A stretch of 64,000 nt of DNA from Poecilobothrus nobilitatus (GCA_947095535.1 OX352773.1:109437950-109501949); one strand, 5' to 3'. Numbered from the stretch's first letter, positions 1 through 12,353 are shown. The notes: generated by a model from the letters alone, not told the origin. Made by a program: numbers and translations.

Positions 1-217
1 GGTGGCAATACTATGACTGGTATTACCACTACTATTTGAACCTGATGGCTTTGGAGCACTATGACAGGTTGGGTTCCTCCACCAACAGCCACTAAAACTT
101 TTGCAGGACCTTGGCTGAGTCCTGGTTTCGTTGCTGAAGGGGTCCTCTGGCTATTACCGCTAATAATCTCCTGATTGGAGGCAAGTATCTCATCTTCAGA
201 AGATGAGTTGATGTTTG
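1..217 (-). CDS. unassigned open frame, partial
   Basis: An open frame runs off the left window edge on the minus strand. It begins with a Ser/Glu-rich stretch (NSSSEDEILASNQ), continues through a Ser/Thr/Pro-rich section and ends in a hydrophobic section with VLVAVGGGTQPVIVLQ. I do not recognise it. It could be part of a retrotransposon ORF1 or a host exon. No ATG or splice site was found to define it, and the neighbouring sequence to the right is a different element, so this is only a possible coding fragment. Confidence 0.22.
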
Positions 218-349
218 TTTGTTTTTTCTTTTTTTAATTTTCCAATTTTTCCCACGAGTTTGGCGAGAAAGGACGGTCGACATATGCAGAGCTCCCATAC
301 ATATGCAAGGCTACTTACAATGGGGTGGCCCCTGGTGCCCCTCCCTCCC

Positions 350-1262
350 CCCAATTTTTTTATACTTTTTTTGCAAATCATAGTTGTTTTTGTTTTTGCG
401 AGATTTAGCATAAAGTTTATTTCGTATTTTGATTACATTAAGTATAAAAGGAGTAATCCAGTAGTTTTGTTTCCGTCTTCTAACTATTCTTGTTGAAGAA
501 GCTAATGCTTTACTTACATTTATACATTCCGAAATTTCATCATAAGAGTTACACATTTAGATTTTTTGCGCAACTAAGTTTTGGAAAGCATTCCAGTTAG
601 TTTTTTTCTATAGTTACTCTTGTCATTTCTTCGAGTATGTTCTCCTAGGTGAGTATCGCATTTTTCAATATGTATGTCCAAAACTTTGTGGTCACTAATA
701 GGATTTTCCGACAATTTGATCGTTGCCTTAAAAGTTTTAAAATTGGCGATAACGTGATCAAGGATGCTTCCATGATTACAATCAGATAGACAACTGAAAT
801 TTGCGGCTTGCCGAGTAATTCCGTTCATAATGGTGTCATTGATTATGTTAAAGTTGTATGATTCAACTATATTAATATAAGTAATAGTATTTTCATTATT
901 TAAAAGCAAATCGATGTTGGTATCACCTACTATGATACAGTTTGTACTGAACGTTTTTACTGAACGCCTTTAGGAGAATACCCACTGAATCGATGTAATC
1001 GTTTTTATCAATGCCAGGAGCATTATAATTGTAACAATTTTGATGTTGGGTTTACAATTGAGTAGTTACATTCCAATAGGATTAAATTTCTCATTTACAG
1101 AATTTGGTAATGCAAGAGAAGTAAATGCAATTTTGTTTTTTATATAAATCCACCTCCCCTGTTATTTTCTCTACAGGAATGAATGGATGAAAATTCAGGA
1201 ATCTGCATAAATGGGATTTCGGACAAATAAATGTTTCATTTAATATAACAATATCTCGAAAA
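350..1262 (-). pseudogene. non-LTR retrotransposon endonuclease fragment (copy A)
   Basis: Minus-strand relic of an ORF2 apurinic-type endonuclease. Read from the right it shows DIVILNETFI (the catalytic Glu of the E-T-W/F box), then IIVGDTNIDLL (the GDxN box), then LDHV and SDH at the C-terminus, followed by the basic linker that precedes reverse transcriptase. Frames are broken several times. The same segment recurs at 30757-31658 with very high identity and in the same orientation, where it belongs to a longer element. Here it is truncated at both ends and has no reverse transcriptase. The family looks CR1/Jockey-like; the clade is not certain. Confidence 0.72.
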
Positions 1263-1861
1263 TGAAACAACAACAATATCCGAAAATATCAAAATCCCGA
1301 ATGATTTAAAACCTTGAAAAAAAAAATCCCGAAAAAAAAAATCTTGAATCGGCGGAATTTTGATGATTTCAAAAACAAATAATTTTAATTCAAGACTCAC
1401 TTAAAATATTATTTCTATTTTAATAATCACTCTTTTTTATGTAAAAAATGATTTTAATGAAGTTTCTTGTAAACAAATAATATGAACCGGTCTGCTTGCT
1501 ATCATATCATCAAAATTTGTAATATATTATGTATTTTTATTTATGTTTGTTTTTTTAAATGTGCTACTGATCAATTGTTATAAAATAAAAGAAATTACAA
1601 CTAATAAAAATAATCTACTTATATTTAGTAGTAATAATATAAAGAATTGTTCATATATTTGCAATATGTTTATGGTCTTGAATGTTATTTGATTAATAAC
1701 ATCAGGAATTTCTATTCAAATATATAAATACATTATTATGTATTAATTAAAAATTATTATACAATACAATATAAGAAACTTGCTAATTTGTTTAAGGCGA
1801 GTTTGGGGGTCAACCTCACGTTTTTGAAAGTTGTGTTGTTGAAATATTTACTTAAACATAT
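1263..1861. other. A+T-rich spacer, no gene seen
   Basis: Noncoding A+T-rich sequence. Around 1300-1350 there are several short runs of the form AAAATCCCGAA that reappear, partly inverted, at 2530-2730. No open frame of interest. Confidence 0.5.
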
Positions 1862-2260
1862 AATTAGGAAGGACTTTAGAGTTGGTAATAAAATCAGAGT
1901 TATACGATTTTTCAAAAATACATATATACATATTATCTATTATATATATATATGAGATTGCGAATTAGGAGAGATTTTTAAATTGGATTCCAAATCAGAG
2001 TTTTCCTTTTTTCCAGAATATTTATATATATGTTTATGTGAGATTCTGAATTAGGAGGGATTTTAGAGTTGGATTCAAAATCAGGATTGCCGCTTTTTCC
2101 GGAATATTTATACATATGTATACGTGAGATTCTGAATTAGAAGGTATTTTAGAGTTGCATTCAACATCAGGATTGCCGCTTATTCCGGAATATTTATACA
2201 TATGTATACGTGAGATTCTGAATTATAAAGGATTTTAGAGTTGGATTCAAAATCATTCGT
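1862..2260. repeat. 86-bp tandem repeat, about 4-5 units
   Basis: Units starting GAGATTCTGAATTAGGAGGG begin at about 2040, 2126 and 2212, exactly 86 bp apart, with more diverged units before 2040 (GAGATTGCGAATTAGGAG at about 1954, and one near 1864). Units end in a short TATACATATGTATACGT palindrome. The flanking TTGTTGAAATAT words at about 1835 and 2320 suggest that the array expanded inside a longer repeated unit. Noncoding. Confidence 0.85.
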
Positions 2261-3853
2261 TCAATAATTTTTTAGCGGGACTTTTTGGGCGGCAGCCCCA
2301 GTATTTTTAAATTTTTATTTGTTGAAATATGCATGTAAAAAATTATTAGGAGGGATTTTATTATGTGTAATATATTATATTTTTAGATAAACCACAAAAT
2401 AGAGAATAAAATTTTTTTTATTAAAATTCAGTGCTTGAATCATTGTTTCAATTTGTTGATAATTTTTTTTTTTTGTTATAGGTACTTATTATGTTGTTTA
2501 TAATTTTGTTCATTAATAAATACAAATTAAAAAATCCCGAATGTATTTATTTTTTTGCATACATTTTTTTAAAGTATTTTTTAGGATTTTATAACATTCC
2601 GAGTTTTTTTCGCAAAATTTCAGTTTGGTATTTTTGGTTTTTAGTATTTTGTTTTCGAGATTTTGGAACATTCAGGATTTTTCTTACAGAATGAAAATTC
2701 GGGATTTTTTCTTTTCGGGATTTTTTATATAATAGACATAAACCCTATTATTTCAATTTTTTTTTTTGAAAATATGCTAAAAATTGACTTTGTCAAATTT
2801 CTAAAAAAAAATCATTTATTTGCTCCTTTACGAAAAGCACTAACATTCTATATATTATGAATAATGTATAATAATATAAAGAAAGTCACCTAGAAAAATG
2901 CTATACCGTTAAAAAATGGTTCAAAACTTAAATATAAGTTATTTTTATTTTATTATTTTTTTGTTTCCTACCACTTACAATGTGGTAAGAAAATAAATCA
3001 AATTTTCCTTTTGTAGTTGCGGTACAAGTATTAAATTAAAATTATATTAATTTTTTATTTTAAATTATATTATTTTATTTTATATAAAAACAATAGGGTC
3101 TTCACGTAAAATTTTATATAAAAATAATAAGGGCCTTCACGTTCACCAAAGGAAAATAAAATAGAAAAATCTTATTTTACGTGAACGATCCAATGCAAAA
3201 TATGAATTGTACAATAAAAAATTGCAGATGTCAGAAATATTTAGTGGTACCTTTCTAAAAATGTTGATTAGTATTTTTAAAAAATGTTAGTTGGTATGTA
3301 TCTTTCATATTATATTATTATCTGAATAAAGATTTAGCTTCGGTTTTTACAAACAAATATAAGTTTTAATTCTGGAAAATAAATACCTTTTAAATTACAA
3401 GCAAAAGCTAATAAAACTTTTAAAAGCATTTTTATATTTGATGCACTTCCACTAAATTCGAAAACCGATATCAAATTAAATAATAAACTTCAAAAAATTT
3501 CCTCCACTTAATTTTCTCGAGCAAATAAAGTAAGCGATAGAGACAGAGCATATTTAGTCTAGGCAAAATATGCCCCGATCTTCTGGCACATGGTTTTTAT
3601 ACATGAAACTAAAACAATTTCCGTCAAAAGTTTCCACAAATGCCGCCATCCTTCTATGTAAGACTAGTTTGAAATTTTACCTGAATGAAATATACAAAAA
3701 TAATAAGAATATATTATCGTATTCATATAAGAAAAAAAAAATTTCACTTTTGACTTACTTAGAAAACTGTATTTTTTACTTACCTCCTCGTACTTGTAAA
3801 ACTGTAATTGTTGAAAATAGATATGAATAATTCGAATCAAATTAAAAATCCAT
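2261..3853. other. A+T-rich spacer with low-complexity frames
   Basis: The open frames here (for example 2491-2860 and 3570-3830) translate into Phe/Ile/Lys-rich low-complexity peptides without motifs and reflect base composition. TCGGGATTTTT words recur near 2690-2730. A repeated phrase with ATAATAAGGGCCTTCACG occurs near 3100-3140. No gene seen. Confidence 0.5.
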
Positions 3854-3889
3854 AAGTTTTTTCGGCAACTGCTTGAACTTCTTCCCTTT

Positions 3890-5400
3890 TCTGTGTTATT
3901 CAACTCGAATTTCAGGAACGTAAAAGAGGCATCCTCTTGGGATATGCTTGACACCTTTGTAAAAAATTTTAAGTTTCTATCTTTATTAATTTTGAAGATT
4001 GTTGGTCCTTGGGAGGTGTGTGTCAGGTACCCGAAATGCCACTCCAATTCATTGAATCCATCTCAGGAACATAATGAAAACATGCCAGAACACCATTGTA
4101 CTAAATTTAAAGGTTCTACTTTTGTTGGTTTTGGAGATATGCTCGTTGCTCTGGTGCTCGTCCGGATGTTTCCAAAATACGAACCCATGGTTCAAATTCT
4201 TTCAAATGTCGGTTTCCAATTTTACAGAAAAGGAAACATAACAGAACACCTTTCTACTAAAAATAAAAGTTCTATCTTTGTTGGTTGTGGAGATATACTC
4301 GTTTGCTCTGAGGCTCGTCCGGAAGCTTCCAAGATTTGAACCCATGGACCAAATCCTCACAAATTTCAGAAACATAAATCAAACATGAAGGAACACCATT
4401 CTGCCTAATTTAAAGGATATATCTTTGTTGCATTTGGAGATAATATAATTTGCTCTGAGGTTCGTTCGGAAGCTTCCAAAATCGGAACCCATGGACCAAA
4501 TCCTCTTAAATTTCAGAGACCTAAATCAAACATGAAAGAACACCATTCTGCCAAATTTAAAGATTATATCTTTGTTGTTTTTGGAGATAATCTCAATTGC
4601 TCTGAGGCTCGTTCGGAAGGTTCCAAAATCCAAACCCATTGACCAAATCCTTCTAAATTTCAGAGACATAAATCGAACGGGAAGGAACATCATTGTACAA
4701 AATTTAAAGGTTCTATCTTTGTTGGTTTTGGAAATATTCTCGTTTGCTCCGGAATCATTCGGAAGCTTCCAGAATCCGAATCCATGGACCAAATTCTTTC
4801 AAATGCCAGTTTCCAATTTTACAGAAAAGAAAACATAACAGAACATCTTTGTAATAAAAATAAAAATTCTATCTTTCTTGGTTGTGGAGATATTCTCGTT
4901 TGCTCTGAGGCTCGTCCGGAAGCTTCCAAGATTTGAACCCATGGACCAAATCCTCATAAATTTCAGAAACATAAATCAAACATGAAGGAACACCATTCTG
5001 CCTAATTTAAAGGTTATATCTTTGTTGCTTTTGCAGATAATATCATTTGCTCTGAGGCTCGTTCGGAAACTTCCAAAATCCGAATCCAAGGACCAAATCC
5101 TCTTAAATTTCAGACACCTAAATCAAACATGAAAGAACACCATTCTGCCACATTTAAAGGTTATATCTTTGTTGCTTTTGGAGATAATATCATTTGCTCT
5201 GGGGCTCGTTCGGAAGCTTCCAAAATCCAAACCCATTGACCAAATCCTTCTAAATTTCAGAGACATAAATCGAACGGGAAGGAACATCATTGTACAAAAT
5301 TTAAAGGTTCTGTCTTTGTTGGTTTTGGAAATATTCTCGTTTGCTCCGGAATCATTCGGAAGCTTCCAGAATCCGAACCCATGGACCGATTTTGTCCAGA
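3890..5400. repeat. 147-bp satellite with four-monomer higher-order repeat
   Basis: The phrase TGCTCTGAGGCTCGTCCGGAAG marks each monomer (some monomers read TGCTCCGGAATC). Markers occur near 4147, 4314, 4451, 4598, 4745, 4901, 5048, 5194 and 5342, so spacing is mostly 146-148 bp. Monomers four apart are most alike: the block starting at 4314 is repeated from 4901, with corresponding markers 587-597 bp apart. This is a higher-order repeat of about 595 bp. The open frames across it are by-products of the repeat. Confidence 0.88.
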
Positions 5401-5516
5401 TTCGAACGTAGTCTTCCTTTCGTAATTAGTAACCTACTATATAAATTTCATCAAGATAGCTTTATTAGTTTTTGAGTTATCGTGCGAATGGACTGACGGA
5501 CATTGTTAAATCGATT

Positions 5517-5816
5517 CAGGAGGTGATCCTGATTCAGAATATATATACATGTCCATATCTAACTCGCTTCCTTTTGGTGGTTACAAACACCATACCAAAG
5601 TTAATATACCCTAAACTTTAGGTAAGCATATCCAATTTCCGTAAAGTAAAAATATATGTACCATATGTAATAAAATTTCGGATGGATGACCTCATTATAC
5701 CCTACACCTAAAGTATAGGGTAGGTATATTGACTTTGGTATGGTGTTTGTAACCACCAAAAGGAAGCGAGCTAGATGTGGACATGTATATATATTCTGAA
5801 TCAGGATCACCTCCTG
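5517..5816. repeat. inverted repeat (foldback) with TATACCC motifs
   Basis: Left arm about 5517-5624 and right arm about 5705-5816 are reverse complements (left begins CAGGAGGTGATCCTGATTCA; right ends TCAGGATCACCTCCTG), separated by roughly 80 bp. The inner ends carry TATACCCTA-type sequence, and the arms contain the conserved phrase GGTTACAAACACCATACC. Similar TATACCC/GTTTGTAAC sequence is common in fly repeats, which is why I favour Diptera. Confidence 0.8.
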
Positions 5817-5884
5817 TTCCTGAAATTCGAGTTGAATAAGGAAGAAAAGGGAAGCGGTTCTAGTAGCTGCCAAAAAACTTATTT

Positions 5885-5965
5885 TTTATATTTAAATAAT
5901 ATTATTAATTATATAAATATAAAAACATTTACTTGTTTTTATATTTATATAATATTATTAATGTG
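5885..5965. repeat. A+T foldback
   Basis: Two nearly complementary arms of about 30 bp, made of AATATTATTAAT and ATATAAATATAAAAACA words, meet around 5932. The result is a near-perfect A+T cruciform. No function inferred. Confidence 0.6.
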
Positions 5966-7242
5966 GTTGCTTACAATTTTTTTAAATTATTTTTAACATT
6001 ATGTTAAATATGTAAACTGTCTCTTTACACTTTCTAATTCTAATTTTTTTTATACTTTTATTATTTTGTATAAATAATAATAAATACACGGATTAAATGA
6101 AGTTTTTAACATTTTTAATTTCACATAGTAAAACTTCACTGGTAACGAAGTGCTCCGATTTTTAAAAAAAGTTCTACCTATAGCACAAATATTTATATGA
6201 TTCCCCAAACACAATTATTACACAATAAAAAGGAGATTAAATTAATTTTATATTTAAAATTTATATCATTGTAAATTTAATTGTAATATAAATTTAAGAT
6301 AAAACATGAAATTTTTGCCCGTAAATGGCAATATTTTAGAGAAAGTAGAAATATATAACTATAATCTTGAGAAAAAGAAACAAATTTAATTTAATTTTTA
6401 CGCAATGGGTATAGCTCTTCGAAACATGAATACATGAAAATGAGCACTGTAAAAATAGTTTACTGCTAGCTGTAAACAAAGGATCTAAAATAATAACAAA
6501 TAAATCTCACTTTATACAAAAATTATTTTGGTCTACGCTGCATAAAAAGAGAAAAATAAAAATTGACTAATCAAATTTATAAATTGCTATAGCTACTCTA
6601 TTGCCTTATGTTCATAAAAAAACATTTAAAAAATTGAATTCACAGTTTTCATATAGCTTGTACTCAATAATATTTAAAATTTCAATAATAATATCACGTA
6701 AGTCTACATTTAATTATAAGATCTAATGAAAATATTTATTTAAATTACGATCAACATATTAAAAGAACTGATCGTACTTCAGATGTGCGACTGTTCTTTG
6801 ATAGCAGGCTAGATATAAAGAATCACTACAACTTTGTAATAAATAAGATTAACTCAACTTTTGCATTCATTATTCTTTGAGTTAATCTTTTGCATTCATT
6901 ATGCTTTCATTATGCTTTACAAAAAAGTTTTCTGGTCCCTACATCACGAAGCATGTTTTAATTACTTATCTAATATCTATATACTTTAATATTCAAGGCA
7001 AGTATGGTCTCCGTATCGTTATGTAGACATTCCACGCATTAAATCACTCAAAAAATAAAATGTCTTCGTTCGCTTTATGCAACATTGCTTGCGTTATCGG
7101 ATCGTCTTCCTCTATATTAAACTAGACTTCTTTAATTAATTTGAACTCCCTCTAGTCATGCGCTCTAGTGGCTGATATCATTTTCGGCCAGCAGGTTCCT
7201 TGCTCACGGCGATATCAACCCTCATGCTATTCGCGAACGAAT
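5966..7242. other. A+T-rich flank of Polinton 1, no gene seen
   Basis: No coding signal. A perfect 13-bp inverted repeat (AAGATTAACTCAA at 6845-6857 and its complement at 6877-6889, 19-bp loop) and a tandem TTGCATTCATTAT/GCTTTCATTAT stretch lie near 6850-6910. The last 150 bp before the Polinton are less A+T-rich and resemble nothing else in the window. Confidence 0.5.
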
Positions 7243-7248
7243 GAGGTA
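7243..7248. repeat. target-site duplication, left (GAGGTA)
   Basis: Six bases directly before the left terminal repeat. They match the six bases after the right end (GAGTTA, 17486-17491) at five of six positions. Confidence 0.75.
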
Positions 7249-8393
7249 AGTAGGTAATCCTGCACTTGGGGATGGGAAAAAATCATGCCATATTGCACCG
7301 AAGACCACGCCCACTGAACTATATTTTGATTGATGGGTTTAATGTAGGTTATTCTCGGTTAGTAAATCAAAAACTTGTTTTGTTTGTTTTGGTTTAGGTT
7401 ATAAGCATGGGTTGTTAACTTATAAGTTGCAAGTGGTTGTAGGAAATGAAGGTTGTTGGTACTATAGAAGTTGTTAGGCAAGGGTAATGAACTGAACAAG
7501 TTTAGGATATTTAGGTTTTTCAATAAGTTCATTGATATTTTGTAATAAGATATCATACAAATAGAAAGATGATTTTTTTCAGGTCAAATCAAGTTAATTT
7601 TTTTAAATTGCGCAAAATCGCATGCTTAATCAAATATACCTACATACGTAAAAGGAGATATAAAAGAAACGAAAAAAACTTGTTTTTATTATTTAATAAG
7701 AAAAATATTCATAGGTACGTTTGAATACCAAGATGTAAATAATAAAAATAAAACAAAACGTAAACAAGAAGTACAAAGTGTAGTTTGGCTTATAAAGAAG
7801 ATTAATAATTGTTAAAAGTTGTTATTATAGCTTTAAGGTGCAAAATAAAAATAAGAAAAATATGTTACCTATTTTAGGATATAAGTTGTTTCTCTATATT
7901 CTATATTTTGTTCTAAGTACATATGAATTTAAAAAATATTTTGCATTCTTCTAATTTCTGTTTACCTGGTGTAAAATAAATTGTTAAAACTAGTTTGACT
8001 CTTTTAAACAATGTTAAAATTTATGAATGCAGTAAAAAAGTAAAAATAAAAACAAAAGAAAGAAAAAAATTATATAATTATAGGTGCATCTGTTATGTAG
8101 GATTTCTTTTTTCTGTTCTATAAGAAGATTGAGAAAATAACCTGAAATCTTCGATGTTACTTTGTTTTGTTATTATTACGTTCCATTCTATGTTGTAAGA
8201 AATGAAAAAATATAAAATAATAAAAATCAAAAAGAAGTTAAATGCTTTTGGTACCTATTTTGTAAATATAAGATAAAAATAAAAGACATTTTTATTTTTA
8301 TGTTAAAAATCTTTTATTAAATTTTTTATTATTATATTTTTATTTAAATCTAAGTTGAAAAATTTTTTACAATAACCAGATGTTAAGATTTTA
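7249..8393. repeat. left terminal inverted repeat of Polinton 1
   Basis: Complementary to 16575-17485 over its whole length, except for an extra stretch of roughly 200 bp around 7870-8060 that is absent on the right. The inner border falls on the 17-mer CAGATGTTAAGATTTTA (8377-8393). The open frame at 7359-7556 inside it has no sign of coding. Confidence 0.9.
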
Positions 8394-8430
8394 AAAATTT
8401 TAAATTAATATGTAAACAAATTTGAATGAT

Positions 8431-11400
8431 TTACTTATCAACACGTGATTTTTTCCTATTATATCCATACGGTAAAGAACTACCATCTTCATTAAATTTT
8501 CGTTTTTCCGATTTTGGTTTATATTTTTTTATTTCACGAATCGTAAGTACATCGTGATTTTTATTTCGACGAATATTTTCTGAAATGACGTATGTGTCTG
8601 TACTATTCAATGAATTTAAAACTGCTTCCTTTATGCTATTAAAATTAATTTTTAGTGAAGCTTCATAACTAAGAGAGAATCCTTTAACTTTACAAACAAT
8701 TTTTTCGGTATTATCTTTTGTACAGTAAATTTTGTAGGCGTAGTTCTTGGGACCCCCACTTACAAATTCTGTAATATAACTCCCTATACCATAACACTCT
8801 AACTCATCTGTCATGTCTCCTATAAATTCTCCTGTTTGTGGTTCATATTCTCCTTCTCGACTAATATACAGCACCGAATCGGTGTCATAATATAATACTC
8901 TACTATCTAGCTTCTCTAGGTAACTGTAAAGTTGAAGACGAGCATGTGTTGTTGTATAAGCAGCGATACTTACGTTGACAGTAGATAAAGAAGTTGCTGC
9001 TTCTTCTTTATACTTCCAACTAGCCACCATGTTTTCTTCATTTACTGGAAATATGTGACATACTTCTACAGAGGGCTTTGTTATTAACTCGTAAAGTTTA
9101 AAAGGTTGATTTATAATGATGGTTTGTTGTTTATTTTTCTTTTGCCCAAATTTTCCCCAGAATGAGTTTAAAATAATCTTAGCAAAAGATCTTAAACCAG
9201 GATTATTTACTACCTTATCGTAATCTAATTTAATTTCCTCCTTTTCAAAAAAAACTGTCAAAATATTTTTCCTTTTCTTTTTCAGTCTGACATTTTATTG
9301 GCCATCCAGAAGATTCTTGTTTAATCTTTATAAATTTGTTCATAATTTTAGTGAATAAACCATCAATATCATTGCCATTGTCATATTTTACTGTTTCGTA
9401 TTCCCAAACTTCATAAATATTTAAAAGTTTATACCCTTTTTCAATTACTTTTTTAATTTCATCAATTATCCAAGTTCCTACTAATGCTCTTTCATTGTCT
9501 GTATGTTGACAGTATTTTCCTTGATATTTGTTTTCACTACAAGTGTTACAAGTGAGAATATAATAATAATAGATAATAGTAATAGATTTCTTGGAGGTAA
9601 GATTTTACATTTAAAAATACCGTCAATAGTCATTATGTTTAATTTGGAGCAGACATCTTCTCCAACATAAATCTTAGGATGACTTATGGGAAATTTCCCT
9701 CGTTTGCAAATATATGGATATAAGGAACACACATCTATGTATTTAATTTTTTCTCCTTGTTTACATATATATTATGTGTAAGTATTTCCAGTTCTTCCAC
9801 CATAAAACTCATCACGGGGATTTAAAGGAGCTAAATTAATTAATGAATGATTATATCTAATCTAAATATCTCATATTTTCATTGTGTCTCATTAGCTCTC
9901 GGAATTCACATTTCCAAATCTCAATAACTTTATATTCACATGATTTTATAAACTTTGATCTCATTAATGTTTTTTCATATCGTACATTCAAAGTATCGCC
10001 AGACTTATCGTGTAATGGTATATCTCTTTGGTTTGTTAAACATTTTGGATGTCCATGATAATAGCACCCGTAAAATTCAAATATTTCTTTAGTCTCTTCG
10101 CAAAAACCATGGACTTTAACATTTCCAATTTGTTTTTCTTTTCCATTAAATGGACATTGCAAATAAATTTTTCTCAAATCTTTTTCCCAAATATACCATT
10201 GCAGGGCAATTTTTGACTGATTGTCTTCCATCCTATATCCTTTTCTTGGTATAATACCTATAGTATTCGATTTGAGAAAGTTTCTTCTATATACAAGGTT
10301 ACAGGCTGAAGCTATTGTTGTTGCTTCTACAAATGGTACCACATTACATTCTTCTATAAAAAATTTTCTGAAAACCAGACATGCTCTAGTTAGAATTTCA
10401 ACATCATTTATACAGTATTCTAATATATCTTTCTCCATATTAAATTCTGAGTTTCTATTTTGTTCATACCACATTAAAAATTCATTACGCTCATCTGCTT
10501 TCATTGTATTAGAGTTATAGTATTTAATTGCTGGAAGTGGGCCAATGTAATTTTCATTTTCCAATTTATTGAATAGATGCGGAAAATAACCCTTTTTCAA
10601 ATTTATTGATAAATTAAAAGCTTTTGGTAATTTTGCCAAGGCCATAGGAAAGTAATTCATAGAATCTATAAATTTAATATTATCAATTATCATACAATAA
10701 TTTTTGTACCTCGCATAATTAACTTTGGTTCAAGTACAGTTTTATTGAGTATATAATTCAGAATAAATTGATGGTAAACGCCTGACCATTATGAGCAATT
10801 ATGACAATCTTTTTGAATTCCCTTCTTAATTTTAAAATAAATTGCATGAAATCCTCTATCACATTTTTCGTTTTAAAAATTCTCTCTCTTAATTTACATT
10901 TTCCACAGAAGTATAGAGAATCAATGTTAATACATTTAAAGCATCTTAGCTGAGCCACACATAAACTAGGAACATGTTCTTTTATTTTTGTAGAGCTAAT
11001 TTCTTCTTGTCTTGTTTTCTAAATCATAAAATACGTAAATGCGATTTTCAAAATTTACTTTTGTTTTGTCTTGCTGAATGAAGCATTTATGGTTTTCAGG
11101 AACATGAATATCGCAAATCTTACAAAAATATTCTCCACATATATGAGTCCTACTGCTTTTATGAACTTTAAAACAAGATTTGCATTTTCTAATTTCTTCA
11201 CAGATGCTTCTATTTTTTGAACTGGAAGCCTTATGGCTTTCAAAACATGTTTGACCACGAAATGTTCGATTACACTGCATACATAAAATATTTTTAACAT
11301 TAAGTGAACAAGCTGGTGAGTTTTGACAGCAAGGGCAACTTTTCGTAATAATAATAACATCTATGTTCATTTTTCTTAGAATACGGAATATGACATTCTT

Positions 11401-12353
11401 CACAATAAAATGCTGTGCAAAAAGCAGCTATTAGTGAGGTTATTACATTGTAATGATTACTATGATATAACAAGTTAATTTTTTTTCCATTATTCAATCC
11501 TTCAAATATTATTTCTGCACCCCTTGTTCCATATTTATATACAACAATCTTGTGTTTGTGTAAAAATTTTTGAAATTGATTCAATTCACGAATTCCGCAA
11601 CCTTCAGATGGAATTGTTATTTTTGATTTTTCTAATAATTTTAAAGCTGTTAAAATTTGAAGTTTTCCTATATTTTTTCGAATTTTTTCATAATCATTAA
11701 ATTTTTCAATTTTAGCTATTGAAACAACAAGTGCACGCGGTAAACATAAATTATCGCTATTTTTTATTGCTATTATTCCTCTCCTTTTTAAGCATTCCTC
11801 ATCAAAATTTGAATATTTATTACTTCTTCCTCTACGAACGGGTAATTTAACATGGGTAACTGTTAAACAAAAAGTGTCTGTACTTAAACCTGTAGACGTA
11901 AAATAAAAATAGTTTATAATAAATTAAGCCAAAAATGTATTATAAATAACTACCTTCAGATTTACTTTGGAAAACATTAGAAATTACATCCTAAATGTCG
12001 CTAAATTTAAGTTCATGAGCGGATTTAAAACTGAGATACGCAGGACCTTGATGTTCAAAGCTCTCTCCACAAAATGTTAACCCAATCTAATCCCTGGAAT
12101 TCACATCTTTCACAGCAATGTTGATTATTTGATGTATAGCATCCTTAATCCAGCTAATTGGTTCTCTATTGTCAGGTACGGATTTAATTACAAATTTTAT
12201 TTTGTACCCGTTCATATTAAACCGTTTAACAAATGTCGAATTTTCACTTTCGATTATATAAGGTGTTATAGTTTCGGTAAGAAACTTTTGTAAAATAATT
12301 TTTTTCGACATTTTCTTTATACGAATTTTAGATGTTAAATGCTTGAATAACAT
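8431..12353 (-). pseudogene. Polinton protein-primed DNA polymerase B, broken
   Basis: This gene replicates Polinton DNA by protein priming. Read right to left: an N-terminal region (12353-11954), an intron, then an N-terminal domain and a Cys/His-rich zinc-binding part (11403-11050, several CxxC pairs). The exonuclease boxes follow: DLE in FYDLEN near 11020, NGQAF near 10775, and CINDVEI near 10400. Next come the FEFYGCYYHGHPKC segment, motif A DVCSLYP near 9725, motif B KIILNSFWGKFGQ near 9160 and motif C YYDTDS near 8880. The C-terminus ends LPYGYNRKKSRVDK. All catalytic boxes are recognisable, but several frameshifts and at least two in-frame stops in the first exon (after VNSRD, and where a Trp is expected in SDI-W-DV) make it a pseudogene. 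Confidence 0.92.
11890..11953 (-). other. spliceosomal intron in polymerase B
   Basis: On the minus strand this 64-bp stretch begins GTAGTTATTT, has a pyrimidine-rich 3' part and ends ACGTCTACAG. Removing it joins CAAAGTAAATCTGAAG to GTTTAAGTACAGAC in frame (QSKSEG-LSTDT), where the protein would otherwise be interrupted. It is a phase 1 intron, which implies transcription and splicing in the nucleus. Confidence 0.75.

Larger units (their letters stand above)
3854..5880. mobile_element. foldback-type element carrying a satellite array
   Basis: The outer arms 3854-3919 and 5816-5880 are inverted copies of each other; the conserved core reads TTATTCAACTCGAATTTCAG on the plus strand of the left arm and as its reverse complement on the right. 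Between them lie the 147-bp satellite (3890-5400) and a second, tighter inverted repeat (5517-5816). No transposase is encoded. The structure suggests a non-autonomous foldback, MITE or Helitron-like element with an internal tandem array, but I cannot define target duplications. Confidence 0.5.

Noticed and set aside
2491..2860. Two plus-strand frames rich in Phe and Ile
   Set aside because: Low-complexity T-rich DNA; looks membrane-like only because of base composition.
3570..5411. Several open frames of 80-148 codons
   Set aside because: They run across the satellite monomers, recur with the repeat period and contain no motifs.
7359..7556. 65-codon frame in the left terminal repeat
   Set aside because: The corresponding stretch in the right terminal repeat does not keep the frame.
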